This document shows positions 52,558-61,356 of a DNA stretch of 64,000 nucleotides, in pieces. Each line of letters starts with the position of its first letter. Within the stretch, counting starts at the first letter, position 1. Source of the DNA: Actinophytocola sp044466355 (GTDB lineage Bacteria > Actinomycetota > Actinomycetes > Mycobacteriales > Pseudonocardiaceae); NCBI RefSeq assembly GCF_044466355.1, contig NZ_JBITMQ010000002.1, positions 682,001 to 746,000 on the forward strand. The letters run 5' to 3'. A model generated the notes under the pieces. The model saw only the letters and a list, made by a program, of their open reading frames with translations, was not told where the DNA came from and did no database searches. The translations under genes were made by a program, and so were the position numbers.

Positions 52558-53112
52558 TCAGGCAGGCAACTCGGCCAGATCGATCCTGACCTGGAACGGT
52601 TCGTTCGTCTCGAACATTCCGGTGGTCGCCGATGTCTCTCGGTACCGGCCATCGTCGCCGAGGCGGTGGGCCACCAGCGACAGTGGATCAGCCAGGTCTA
52701 TCACCCAGTAGAAGGGTATCCCGGCAGCGGCGTACTCAACCGGCTTCACCACGGTGTCGACCATCCGTGTCCCGGGCGCGACGACCTCCACGGCGACCAG
52801 GACCTGCTCAGGGGTGAAGTGGGGGGCGTCGGCACCGATGAGGGCACGGTTGAAGATGACCAGGTCCGGAACGCGCACACTGGCCGGAAAACCCGGCTCT
52901 GTGACGACCTCAACGCTGCCCACCAGGTCCCACTCGGGAGGAAGTTGAGGGGCCACGTCGACCGCGAACCTCACCACGACCGACTGGTGCGGCATGTGCG
53001 ACTTGGGATTCGCGACCACCACACCTTCTTGGAGTTCGTAGTTCCGGCTGTTGTCCTCGGGCAACGCGACCCACTCGTCGAGAGTGAGCAGGTGGTCAGG
53101 TGGAGCGATCAC
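52558..53112 (-). CDS. Uma2 family (DUF820, PD-(D/E)XK-like) nuclease protein
   Basis: A 184-residue protein: YELQEGVVVANP, VRVPDLVIFNRA (Asp), LVAVEVVAPGTRMVDTVVKP (EVV and Lys), then AAGIPFYWVIDLADP. Catalytic Asp/Glu/Lys positions of the Uma2 nuclease fold are present. GTG 53112 overlaps the sufU stop (GTGA), so it is cotranslated with sufU. Uma2 genes are common, often multicopy, in actinomycetes with poorly known roles. It interrupts the usual sufU-sufT pair. Confidence 0.85.
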   Translation of the reverse strand: MIAPPDHLLTLDEWVALPEDNSRNYELQEGVVVANPKSHMPHQSVVVRFAVDVAPQLPPEWDLVGSVEVVTEPGFPASVRVPDLVIFNRALIGADAPHFTPEQVLVAVEVVAPGTRMVDTVVKPVEYAAAGIPFYWVIDLADPLSLVAHRLGDDGRYRETSATTGMFETNEPFQVRIDLAELPA

Positions 53113-53546
53113 CGCGTCGATGCCTTGGCGACCGCGTCCTTGAACGCCATCCACCCCAGCAGCGCGCACTTCACGCGGGCCGGGTATTTGGCCACGCCCG
53201 CGAACGCGACGCCGTCCTCGAGGACGTCCTCGTCCGGTTCGATCGTGCCCCGGCTCTGCACCATCTCGACGAACGCGTCCATGGTGGACAGCGCCTCGGT
53301 GACGGTCCGGCCCGTCACCAGGTCGGTCAGCACCGACGTGGACGCCTGGCTGATCGAACAGCCCTGGCCCTCGTAGGACACGTCGGTGACCTTCTCGTCG
53401 GCCACCGCGACCCGCAGTGTCACCTCGTCGCCGCAGGTCGGGTTGACCTGGAACGACTCGGCGTCGTACGGCTCGCGCAGGCCGCGCCCGTGCGGGTTCT
53501 TGTAGTGGTCCAGGATGATCTCCTGGTACATGGACTCGAGGTTCAT
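53109..53546 (-). CDS. sufU: SufU, iron-sulfur scaffold/sulfur relay protein
   Basis: A 145-residue SufU: C38 (NPTCGDE, with D40), C63 (GQGCSISQAS) and C127 (RVKCALLGW) make up the zinc/sulfur site. It accepts persulfide sulfur from SufS via a zinc-exchange mechanism and passes it to SufBCD. ATG 53546 overlaps the sufS stop (ATGA). Confidence 0.95.
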   Translation of the reverse strand: MNLESMYQEIILDHYKNPHGRGLREPYDAESFQVNPTCGDEVTLRVAVADEKVTDVSYEGQGCSISQASTSVLTDLVTGRTVTEALSTMDAFVEMVQSRGTIEPDEDVLEDGVAFAGVAKYPARVKCALLGWMAFKDAVAKASTR

Positions 53547-54799
53547 CCGAAGACCTTCTTCACCGCCGCCAGCCCCTTGACCAACGCGTCCGCCTCGGCG
53601 GTCGTGTTGTACAGGTAGAACGACGCCCGGGTGGTCGCCGGAATTCCGTACCGCACCACGGCGGGCCGCGCGCAGTGGTGGCCGACGCGCACCGCGATGC
53701 CCTGCTCGTCCAGCACCTGGCCCACGTCGTGCGGGTGGATGCCCTCGACCGTGAACGACACCTCGGCGACCCGGCCCTCCGCGGTCGGCGGGCCGATGAT
53801 CCGCACACCCTCCACGGCCGACAGCGCGTCCAGCACGTACGCGGTCAGCTCGTGCTCGTGCGCGGCGATGCGGTCCATGCCCACGGCCGTCAGGTAGTCC
53901 ACGGCCGCGCCCAGCCCGACCGCCTCCGCGATCGGCGGGGTGCCCGCCTCGAACTTGTGCGGCGGCGCGGCGTAGGTCGACCGCTCCATGGTGACGACCT
54001 CGATCATCTCGCCACCGCCCAGGAACGGCGGCAACTCAGCCAGGAGTGGCAACCGTCCCCACAGGACACCGATGCCGGTCGGGCCGAGCATCTTGTGGCC
54101 GGTGAACGCCACGAAGTCGGCGCCGAGCGCGGTCACGTCGAGCGGCAGGTGCGGCGCGGACTGCGACGCGTCCACCAGCACCAGCGCGCCGACCTCCTTG
54201 GCCCGCTTGATGACCTGCTCGACCGGGTTGACGGTGCCGAGCAGGTTCGACACGTGCACCATCGACACGATCTTCGTGCGCTCGGTGATCACCGAGTCCA
54301 GGGTGGACAGATCGAGGCGGCCCTCGTCGGTGATCCGGAACCACTTGACCGTCGCGCCGGTCCGCTCCGCCAGCATGTGCCACGGCACGATGTTGCTGTG
54401 GTGCTCCATCTCGGTGATGACGATCTCGTCACCGGGACCGACGCGGTAGCCGGGACCGGCGTCGCCGAGCACGCGGGCGATCAGGTTCATCGCCTCGGAC
54501 GAGTTCTTCGTGAAGATGACCTCGTCCCGCGACGACGCGTTGATGAACGCCGTGACCTTGTCGCGGGCGCCCTCGTACAGCGCGGTGGCTTCCTCGGCCA
54601 GCGTGTGGATGCCGCGGTGCACGTTGGCGTTGTGCTTCTCGTAGTAGTCGACGATCGCGTCGAGCACCTGGCGCGGCTTCTGCGACGTCGCCGCGTTGTC
54701 CAGGTAGACGAGCGGCTTGTCGCCGTGCACCAGCCTGGACAGGATCGGGAAGTCCTTGCGGATCGTCTCGACGTCCAGACCGGAAGTGGTGGTGGTCAT
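53543..54799 (-). CDS. sufS: SufS, cysteine desulfurase (class II)
   Basis: A 418-residue PLP enzyme: LDNAATSQKP, TKNSSEAMNLIARV, EMEHHSNIVPW, DASQSAPHLPLDV, PLP-Lys in AFTGHKMLGPTGIGVLWGR, and the active-site Cys in RVGHHCARPAVVRYGI. It takes sulfur from cysteine, giving a persulfide passed to SufU. Normal length. Confidence 0.97.
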   Translation of the reverse strand: MTTTTSGLDVETIRKDFPILSRLVHGDKPLVYLDNAATSQKPRQVLDAIVDYYEKHNANVHRGIHTLAEEATALYEGARDKVTAFINASSRDEVIFTKNSSEAMNLIARVLGDAGPGYRVGPGDEIVITEMEHHSNIVPWHMLAERTGATVKWFRITDEGRLDLSTLDSVITERTKIVSMVHVSNLLGTVNPVEQVIKRAKEVGALVLVDASQSAPHLPLDVTALGADFVAFTGHKMLGPTGIGVLWGRLPLLAELPPFLGGGEMIEVVTMERSTYAAPPHKFEAGTPPIAEAVGLGAAVDYLTAVGMDRIAAHEHELTAYVLDALSAVEGVRIIGPPTAEGRVAEVSFTVEGIHPHDVGQVLDEQGIAVRVGHHCARPAVVRYGIPATTRASFYLYNTTAEADALVKGLAAVKKVFG

Positions 54800-54826
54800 C
54801 CGGGAACCTCGTCTCGTGGGGCAGGG

Positions 54827-55600
54827 TCAGCCGATGGCCGCGGCTTCCTGCTTGCCGGTGAACCGGACGTAGCCGTGCTCCTCGAGCTGGTCGGCGAGCT
54901 CGCGGCCACCGGACTCGACGATCTTGCCGCCCGCGAAGACGTGCACGAAGTCCGGCGTGACGTGGCGCAGGATGCGGGTGTAGTGGGTGATCAGCATGAC
55001 GCCGACCTCGCCACCGGCCTTGACGCGGTTGATGCCCTCGGAGACCACGCGCAGCGCGTCGACGTCCAGGCCGGAGTCCGTCTCGTCGAGGATGGCGATC
55101 TTCGGCTGTAGGAGCGCGAGTTGCAGGATCTCGTGGCGCTTCTTCTCGCCGCCGGAGAAGCCCTCGTTGACCGAGCGCTCGGCGAACGCCGGGTCGATCT
55201 CCAGCTCCGCCATGGCCTCCTTGACCTCCTTGACCCAGTGGCGCAGCTTGGGGGCCTCGCCACGGACCGCGGTGGCGGCGGTGCGCAGGAAGTTCGACAT
55301 GGAGACGCCGGGCACCTCGACCGGGTACTGCATGGCGAGGAACAGACCGGCGCGCGCACGCTCGTCGACGGACAGCGACAGCACGTCCTCACCGTCGAGC
55401 AGCACCTCGCCGCCGGTCACCTCGTACTTGGGGTGGCCCGCGATGGCGTAGGACAGGGTGGACTTGCCGGACCCGTTGGGGCCCATGATCGCGTGCGTCT
55501 CACCCGAGTTGATCGTCAGGTTGACCCCGGACAGGATCTCCTTGGCGGTGTCGTCGGCGTTCACCGAGACGTGCAGATCCTTGATCTCCAGCGTGGCCAT
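54827..55600 (-). CDS. sufC: SufC, Fe-S assembly ATPase
   Basis: A 257-residue ABC ATPase: GPNGSGKSTLSYAIAG (Walker A), GFSGGEKKRHEILQ (signature), LDETDSGLDVDAL (Walker B), LITHYTRIL. The ETDSGLD form of Walker B and the SGGEKKR signature are specific to SufC. Powers the SufBCD scaffold. Confidence 0.97.
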   Translation of the reverse strand: MATLEIKDLHVSVNADDTAKEILSGVNLTINSGETHAIMGPNGSGKSTLSYAIAGHPKYEVTGGEVLLDGEDVLSLSVDERARAGLFLAMQYPVEVPGVSMSNFLRTAATAVRGEAPKLRHWVKEVKEAMAELEIDPAFAERSVNEGFSGGEKKRHEILQLALLQPKIAILDETDSGLDVDALRVVSEGINRVKAGGEVGVMLITHYTRILRHVTPDFVHVFAGGKIVESGGRELADQLEEHGYVRFTGKQEAAAIG

Positions 55601-55629
55601 CTTCTGTGCTTTCTCCTTGGTGTTACAAG

Positions 55630-55944
55630 TCAGTTCGTGGTGGTGGTGACGTCGACGTACACGTCACCGTCGCGGATCTCCACGGGGAACACGTCCACCG
55701 GCTCCGTGGCCGGGAGCGAGGACGGCCGCCCCGTGCGCAGGTCGAAGCAGGAGCCGTGCAGCCAGCACTCGATGCCCTTCTTCGTGACCTCGCCCTCGGA
55801 GAGGTTGAGCGTCGCGTGACTGCACTCGTCCCGCAGCGCGTGCACCTCGTCCCCTTGCCGGACAAGGACGACCGGCTCGTCGTCGAGCTCGACGCCGAAC
55901 GGTTTCCCTTCGTCCAGGTCGGACAGTGCACACGCTCTAATCAT
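55630..55944 (-). CDS. Rieske-type [2Fe-2S] ferredoxin in the suf operon
   Basis: A 104-residue protein with both Rieske halves: CSHATLNLS (C-x-H) and CWLHGSCFDLRTG (C-x2-H). It lacks membrane helices and resembles the ferredoxin subunits of non-heme-iron oxygenases. A Rieske gene between sufD and sufC is common in actinomycetes. It could pass electrons during cluster assembly (inference). Confidence 0.92.
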   Translation of the reverse strand: MIRACALSDLDEGKPFGVELDDEPVVLVRQGDEVHALRDECSHATLNLSEGEVTKKGIECWLHGSCFDLRTGRPSSLPATEPVDVFPVEIRDGDVYVDVTTTTN

Positions 55945-55978
55945 TGCGCCTCCGCGGGAACAAGTACCTCGGCGCGGA

Positions 55979-57139
55979 TCATGCCCCTACTGCTTCCAGT
56001 TCCGCCTCGATGGCCGCTTCGAGCCGCTCCCGGATCTCCGGCACCTGGATCTTCATCAGCAGCTCGTGGAAGAAGCCGCGGACGACCAGCCTGCGCGCGA
56101 CGCCCTCGGGGATGCCGCGGGCCTGCAGGTAGAACAGCTGCTCGTCGTCGAACCGGCCGGTGGCGCTGGCGTGGCCCGCGCCGGCGATCTCGCCGGTCTC
56201 GATCTCCAGGTTCGGCACCGAGTCGGCGCGCGCGCCCTCGGTGAGCACCAGGTTCCGGTTCAGCTCGAAGGTCTCGGTGCCCTCGGCCGCGGCCCGGATC
56301 AGCACGTCGCCGATCCAGACGGTGCGTGCGTCGTCGCCCTGCAGCGCGCCCTTGTAGACCACGTTGGACTTGCAGTTGGGCTGCGCGTGGTCGGCGAAGG
56401 TGCGCAGCTCGATGTGCTGCCCGGAGTCCGCGAAGTACAGGCCGTTCAGCTCGGCGTCGCCGCCGGGGCCCGCGTAGGTCACGGTGGGGCTCACGCGGAC
56501 GAGGTCGCCACCCAGCGCCACGAGGTGGTGGCGCAGCGTGGCGTCACGGCCCAGCTTCGCGTGGTGCGCCGAGACCTGCACGGCGTCGTCGGCCCAGTCG
56601 TGCACGCTGACGACGGTGAGCTTGGCGCCGTCGCCGACGACCAGCTCGACGTTGTCGGCGACCGTGCCGGAGCCGCGGTGGTCGATCACCACGACCGCCT
56701 CGGCGAACTGCTCGGCGCGGATCTGCAGGTGCCCGTAGGCGACCTGGCCCTCGCCCGGCCCGGTGACCGTCACGGTCGTGACGGCCGCCTGGGTCTCCTT
56801 GGGCACGGTGACGACGGTGGCCTGCGTGAAGGAGGTGTAGGCCTGCGCGGCGATCCGGTCGGCGGGCGTGCCGGACTCGCCGAGCCGGGAGTCGTCGCGG
56901 CCGACGGTCTCGACCCGCACGTCGGGACCGCCGACCTCGACAAGAAGCTCACCTGAAGCTACCGCAGAGCCGTCGTGGAGGCCACGGAGCCGCTTCATCG
57001 GCGTGAAGCGCCAGATCTCCTCGCGTCCGCCCGGGACCTCGAACGCCTCGACGTCGAACGAGGCGAACTGCTCGGCCCTGGAGGCGGCCGGGACGACGAC
57101 CCCGTGGGAGTGCGGGGTCTGAGTAACAGCCTGGCTCAT
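55979..57139 (-). CDS. sufD: SufD, Fe-S assembly scaffold subunit
   Basis: A 386-residue beta-helix protein: GGREEIWRFTPMKRLRGLHD at the N-terminus, and the shared SufBD C-terminus GHASATGRFDDEQLFYLQARGIPEGVARRLVVRGFF. ATG 57139 follows the sufB stop directly. With SufB and SufC it forms the scaffold on which [4Fe-4S] clusters are built. Confidence 0.96.
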   Translation of the reverse strand: MSQAVTQTPHSHGVVVPAASRAEQFASFDVEAFEVPGGREEIWRFTPMKRLRGLHDGSAVASGELLVEVGGPDVRVETVGRDDSRLGESGTPADRIAAQAYTSFTQATVVTVPKETQAAVTTVTVTGPGEGQVAYGHLQIRAEQFAEAVVVIDHRGSGTVADNVELVVGDGAKLTVVSVHDWADDAVQVSAHHAKLGRDATLRHHLVALGGDLVRVSPTVTYAGPGGDAELNGLYFADSGQHIELRTFADHAQPNCKSNVVYKGALQGDDARTVWIGDVLIRAAAEGTETFELNRNLVLTEGARADSVPNLEIETGEIAGAGHASATGRFDDEQLFYLQARGIPEGVARRLVVRGFFHELLMKIQVPEIRERLEAAIEAELEAVGA

Positions 57140-58579
57140 TTAGCCGACGGCCCCTTCCATCTGCAGCTCGATGAGCCGGTTCAGTTCCAGTGCGTACTCC
57201 ATGGGCAGCTCACGGGCGATCGGCTCGACGAAGCCGCGCACGACCATCGCCATCGCCTCGTCCTCGGTGAGGCCGCGGGACATCAGGTAGAACAGCTGGT
57301 CCTCGCTGACCTTCGAGACGGTCGCCTCGTGGCCCATGGACACGTTGTCGTTGCGGATGTCCACGTACGGGTAGGTGTCCGAGCGGCTGATCTGGTCGAC
57401 CAGCAGCGCGTCGCACTTCACCGTGGACTTCGAGTTGTTGGCCCGCTTGGCCACCTTGACCAGACCGCGGTAGGAGGTCCGGCCGCCGCCGCGCGCCACC
57501 GACTTCGACACGATGGTCGAGGAGGTGTGCGGCGCGAGGTGCTCCATCTTGGCGCCCGCGTCCTGGTGCTGGCCCTCGCCCGCGAACGCGATCGAGAGGA
57601 CCTCGCCCTTGGCGTGCTCGCCCATGAGGAACACCGACGGGTACTTCATGGTGACCTTGGAGCCGATGTTGCCGTCGATCCACTCCATGGTCGCGCCCTC
57701 TTCGGCCTTGGCGCGCTTGGTGACCAGGTTGTAGACGTTGTTCGACCAGTTCTGGATGGTCGTGTACCGGCAGCGGCCGCCCTTCTTCACGATGATCTCG
57801 ACGACGGCCGAGTGCAGCGAGTCCGACGAGTAGATCGGCGCGGTGCAGCCCTCGACGTAGTGCACGTAGGCACCCTCGTCGACGATGATCAGGGTCCGCT
57901 CGAACTGGCCCATGTTCTCGGTGTTGATCCGGAAGTAGGCCTGCAGCGGGATCTCGACGTGCACGCCCTTCGGCACGTAGATGAACGAGCCACCGGACCA
58001 GACGGCGCCGTTCAGCGCCGAGAACTTGTTGTCACCGTGCGGGATGACCGAGCCGTAGTACTCCTCGAACAGCTCGGGGTGCTCCTTGAGCGCGGTGTCC
58101 GTGTCGAGGAAGATCACGCCCTGGCGCTCGAGCTCCTCGTTGATCTTGTGGTAGACCACCTCGGACTCGTACTGCGCGGCGACACCGGCCACCAGGCGGG
58201 CCTTCTCGGCCTCCGGGATGCCCAGCTTGTCGTAGGTGTTCTTGATGTCCTCGGGCAGGTCCTCCCAGCTCTGGGCCTGCTTCTCGGTCGAGCGCACGAA
58301 GTACTTGATCGTGTCGAAGTCGATGCCCGACAGGTCTGCGCCCCAGTTCGGCATGGGCTTGCGGTCGAAGAGACGCAGGGCCTTGAGCCGGGACTCGAGC
58401 ATCCACTCCGGCTCGTTCTTCTTGGCCGAGATGTCCCGGACGACGGCCTCGGAGAGGCCGCGCTGGGCGCTCGCGCCTGCGACGTCGGAGTCCGCCCAGC
58501 CGAACTGGTACTTGCCCAGTGCGGCGATCGTCTCCTCTTGCGTCAGCGGCGTGCCAGCGCGCTCCGCGGCGGTGGTCAT
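57140..58579 (-). CDS. sufB: SufB, Fe-S assembly scaffold
   Basis: A 479-residue protein with landmarks YGWxDSDxAG-like FGWADSDVAG, SGGSFIYVPKGVHVEIPLQ, YVEGCTAPIYSSDSLHSAVV, RYTTIQNWSNNVYNLVTKRA, HEATVSKVSEDQLFYLMSRGL. No intein or frameshift, unlike the mycobacterial SufB which often has one. ATG 58579 overlaps the sufR stop (ATGA). Confidence 0.98.
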   Translation of the reverse strand: MTTAAERAGTPLTQEETIAALGKYQFGWADSDVAGASAQRGLSEAVVRDISAKKNEPEWMLESRLKALRLFDRKPMPNWGADLSGIDFDTIKYFVRSTEKQAQSWEDLPEDIKNTYDKLGIPEAEKARLVAGVAAQYESEVVYHKINEELERQGVIFLDTDTALKEHPELFEEYYGSVIPHGDNKFSALNGAVWSGGSFIYVPKGVHVEIPLQAYFRINTENMGQFERTLIIVDEGAYVHYVEGCTAPIYSSDSLHSAVVEIIVKKGGRCRYTTIQNWSNNVYNLVTKRAKAEEGATMEWIDGNIGSKVTMKYPSVFLMGEHAKGEVLSIAFAGEGQHQDAGAKMEHLAPHTSSTIVSKSVARGGGRTSYRGLVKVAKRANNSKSTVKCDALLVDQISRSDTYPYVDIRNDNVSMGHEATVSKVSEDQLFYLMSRGLTEDEAMAMVVRGFVEPIARELPMEYALELNRLIELQMEGAVG

Positions 58580-59286
58580 GAAGGCGTCCCTTCGGTTGTG
58601 GTGGGAGCGGTCGCGCCCGCCTCCGGTGGTTCGGCGCCACCGAGCGGCACGTGTGTGGTGCACGCGGCGTCGCCGCGCGCGATGGTGGAGAGTCGCTGCA
58701 CGTGGGTGCCGAGCAGTTCGGCGAACGCCGCCGTCTCGACCTCGCACAGCTCGGGGAACTCCGCCGCGACGTGGGCGACCGGGCAGTGGTGCTGACACAG
58801 CTGCTCCCCTGCCCCGACGCGCCTGGTCGACGCAGCGTAACCCTCGCTGGTGAGGGCGTCCGCGAGGGCCTTGGCACGTTCCGCGGGCCCCTGCTCGCCG
58901 ACCACGTCGTCGCGGTGCCTGCCGACCATCGCGTTCACCCGGCGCCTGGCGAACTCGCGCACCGCGTGCTCGCCCGCCGACTCGGCGACGAAGCGGATGG
59001 CGGCGATGGCGAGGTCGTCGTACGCGTGACCGAACCGGGCACGCCCGGTCTCGGTCAACAGCCACAGCTTCGCGGGCCGCCCGCGACCGCGCCTGCCCCG
59101 TGACGGAGCGTCACGCATGCACGCCTCGCCGTCGGCGACCAGGCAGTCCAGGTGCCTGCGGACCGCGGCCGGGCTCAGCCCGAGCGTCTCCGCGACGGCC
59201 GCCGCGGTGATCGGTCCCCGTTCCAGCAGCAGCCGCGCCACACCATGCCTGGTGCGGCCCTCGGAGAGCTGCTGCTCGTTTTTCAC
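58576..59286 (-). CDS. sufR: SufR, [Fe-S]-sensing repressor of the suf operon
   Basis: A 236-residue winged-helix regulator of the DeoR/ArsR-like SufR class: RHGVARLLLERGPITAAAVA, ETLGLSPAAVRRHLDCLVAD; then CQHHCPVAHVAAEFPELC, which gives a CX3CX12C cluster motif like that reported for mycobacterial SufR. Starts at GTG 59286, not upstream, because a candidate operator overlaps it. Represses suf when clusters are intact, from family knowledge. Confidence 0.95.
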   Translation of the reverse strand: MKNEQQLSEGRTRHGVARLLLERGPITAAAVAETLGLSPAAVRRHLDCLVADGEACMRDAPSRGRRGRGRPAKLWLLTETGRARFGHAYDDLAIAAIRFVAESAGEHAVREFARRRVNAMVGRHRDDVVGEQGPAERAKALADALTSEGYAASTRRVGAGEQLCQHHCPVAHVAAEFPELCEVETAAFAELLGTHVQRLSTIARGDAACTTHVPLGGAEPPEAGATAPTTTEGTPS

Positions 59287-59297
59287 AACACCAGTGT
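59283..59297 (-). promoter_or_regulatory. Candidate SufR operator ACACT-N5-TGTGA over the sufR start codon
   Basis: Reverse strand reads ACACTGGTGTTGTGA, a 15-base imperfect palindrome whose last half-site contains the GTG start. I recall an ACACT-N5-TGTGA inverted repeat reported for M. tuberculosis SufR. A TAAGAC-like -10 just upstream would be covered too. Autoregulation of the operon is expected. Confidence 0.6.
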
Positions 59298-59368
59298 GTC
59301 TTATTTCCCTGAAGTGGGCAAAGCCGCCCCGCCGTGAGGTGATCGGAGTCACGGGGAGTCTCGACCGA

Positions 59369-59374
59369 TACGCT
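59369..59374 (+). promoter_or_regulatory. Leaderless -10 (TACGCT) for mptB
   Basis: The hexamer ends 8 nt before GTG 59382. Confidence 0.4.
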
Positions 59375-59381
59375 TCCGCAC

Positions 59382-61004
59382 GTGGCGGTGGGTGACGTGA
59401 CGGAGGCAGACGTGGGCGGACGGCCGCCTGGACCAGCCGTGTCCGTCACCGAGCCGCTCGACACGCGTGAGCGCAGACAACTCGACGTCATCCGCCGTTT
59501 CGGCACGGTCGGTGCGCTGCTGCTCGCCGCCGGTTCACTGGGCGCGGGCGCCGCGCCGGTGAACAACCCGGTGTGGGGCCTGCCCGTGTTCGGCCTGTTC
59601 AGCCGGATGACCACGGTCTCGATCGCGATCGCGTTCGCGGGCGTGTTCATGATCGTGCTCGCGTGGCTGGGCCTCGGGCGGCTCTCGCTGCCCGGCCGCG
59701 CACGGCTGATGTCGCTGCCGCAGATGGCCCGCACGCTGGTCATGTGGACCGCGCCGCTGGTCATCACGGTGCCGATGTTCAGCAAGGACGTCTACAGCTA
59801 CCTCGCGCAGAGCGAGATCGCGGCACGGGGCCTCGACCCGTACACCGTCGGGCCCGCCGACGCGCTCGGCTACGAGGACATCCTCACCAAGAACGTGCCG
59901 ACGATGTGGCGGGAGACGCCGTCGCCGTACGGGCCGTTGTTCCTGGTCGTCGGGCGCGGCATCACCTGGCTGACCGGTGACCACGTGGTGATGGGGGTCG
60001 TGTTCCACCGGCTGCTCGCGCTGTTCGGGTTCGCGATGATCGTGTGGGCGCTCCCCCGGCTCGCGCGCCGCTTCGGCATCAACCCGGTCAGCGCGCTGTG
60101 GCTGGGTGCCGCCAACCCGCTCGTCCTGTTCCACCTGGTCGTGGGCGTGCACAACGAGGCGCTCGCGATCGGGCTCATGCTGGTCGGCATCGAACTGGGC
60201 CTGCGGCGGATGCCCCCGTGCGGACCGGGTGGGCCGTACCCGCCGTGGCAGCCGGGTGAGCTGCTCTGGTACGGCATCGGTGCCGTGGTCATCACGCTGG
60301 GTGCGGTCGTGAAGATCCCGGCCGCGCTCGCGCTGGGCTTCCTCGGGGTGATGATCGCGCGGCGGTGGGGTGGCCGGTGGAAACACCTGTTCGTCACCGC
60401 CGGCGCGCTGCTCGTGATCTTCCTGGGCGTGGTCGCGCTGACCTCCCTCGGCAGTGGCCTGGGCTTCGGCTGGGCGTCGACGCTGAACACGGCCAACACG
60501 ATCAAGAGCTGGATGGCGCCCATGACCGCGCTCGGCTTCGGCGCGGGCGGCCTGGGCATCTTCCTCGGGCTCGGCAACCACATCGACGCGGCGATCACCG
60601 TCAGCAGGATGGTCGGCACGCTGCTCGGTCCCCTGCTCGCGGCGAAGCTGCTGCTGGACAGCTTCCGCTGGCGCCTGCGGCCCATGATCGGCCTCGGCGC
60701 GGCGATGGGCGCGGTGCTGGTGCTGGGCGCGACCGTGCAGCCGTGGTACCTGCTGTGGGCGGCGATCCCGCTGGCGTCCGCGGCGGGCAACACCCGGTTC
60801 CGGATGGCGGCGACCGCGATCAGCGCCGCGTTCGCGGTGGCCCTGCCGCCGACCGGCAACACCTTCGACGGCCGCACCTACCAGCTGCCCTACGCCTACC
60901 TGGCGGCGGCGATCGTGGTGGCGATCGCGCTGTTCGCGGTGCGCAGGCACGTCCCGACCCGGCCCCGCCGCGAGCGCGCGGCCAGCCCGCCTCCCCGCGA
61001 TTAA
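59382..61004 (+). CDS. mptB: MptB-like polyprenol-phosphate-mannose alpha-1,6-mannosyltransferase
   Basis: A 540-residue GT-C membrane enzyme with 11-13 helices. First loop: MFSKDVYSYLAQSEIAARGL with the GT-C Asp in KDVYSY, then GLDPYTVGP, TPSPYGPLFL, and GATVQPWYLLWA near the C-terminus. It extends the mannan core of lipomannan-type glycolipids using decaprenyl-phosphate-mannose. Lies divergent to sufR, exactly as Rv1459c is in mycobacteria. Confidence 0.88.
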   Translation: MAVGDVTEADVGGRPPGPAVSVTEPLDTRERRQLDVIRRFGTVGALLLAAGSLGAGAAPVNNPVWGLPVFGLFSRMTTVSIAIAFAGVFMIVLAWLGLGRLSLPGRARLMSLPQMARTLVMWTAPLVITVPMFSKDVYSYLAQSEIAARGLDPYTVGPADALGYEDILTKNVPTMWRETPSPYGPLFLVVGRGITWLTGDHVVMGVVFHRLLALFGFAMIVWALPRLARRFGINPVSALWLGAANPLVLFHLVVGVHNEALAIGLMLVGIELGLRRMPPCGPGGPYPPWQPGELLWYGIGAVVITLGAVVKIPAALALGFLGVMIARRWGGRWKHLFVTAGALLVIFLGVVALTSLGSGLGFGWASTLNTANTIKSWMAPMTALGFGAGGLGIFLGLGNHIDAAITVSRMVGTLLGPLLAAKLLLDSFRWRLRPMIGLGAAMGAVLVLGATVQPWYLLWAAIPLASAAGNTRFRMAATAISAAFAVALPPTGNTFDGRTYQLPYAYLAAAIVVAIALFAVRRHVPTRPRRERAASPPPRD

Positions 61005-61167
61005 AAGTGTTGGTCCCGACCCGGCGACACTGCCGGACCGCAGGCGGTTGGTGGTTGCGTGCCGTCACGTTCCCTTGAGGTAACTGCTGCTCAGGCCAAG
61101 ACTTGCGCGCAAAGATCCAGAGTCAAGCCCGGCTCATCGCGCGGATCGAGGAGTTACGTACGGCGCC
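61005..61167. other. Intergenic stretch after mptB
   Basis: No gene recognised. A short open frame (from 61103) encodes RAKIQSQARLIARIEELRTA, helical and basic, which may be a broken gene fragment. I see no hairpin or promoter here. Confidence 0.3.
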
Positions 61168-61320
61168 ATGCGGGAGGCGGTCGACGCGTTGGACGCGTTG
61201 CTCCGCCCGTACACCGACCACGACCGTGAGCGGTGGGGCGACACCGGACGGGACCGGTACGTCACGCACGTGCGGGAGCGGTGGCCGTCCGTGCTCGGTC
61301 ACACGCCGCGAGGGGCGTGA
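61168..61320 (+). CDS. Possible 50-residue protein or gene remnant
   Basis: ATG 61168 to TGA 61320: MREAVDALDALLRPYTDHDR, ERWGDTGRDRYVTHVRERWP, then a short tail. Acidic/basic helical segment with good codon use but a weak start context (no ribosome site). It may be the 3' end of a decayed gene. Not recognised. Confidence 0.35.
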   Translation: MREAVDALDALLRPYTDHDRERWGDTGRDRYVTHVRERWPSVLGHTPRGA

Positions 61321-61343
61321 ACCGCGGCTTTAGGTCCACGCAA

Positions 61344-61349
61344 TAGCCT
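61344..61349 (+). promoter_or_regulatory. Leaderless -10 (TAGCCT) for the ABC ATPase gene
   Basis: TAGCCT ends 8 nt before GTG 61357. Confidence 0.45.
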
Positions 61350-61356
61350 TACCGGC

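Noticed and set aside
57140..58579. Intein in sufB
   Set aside because: Mycobacterial SufB often carries an intein, but here the protein is 479 residues and collinear with intein-free SufB.
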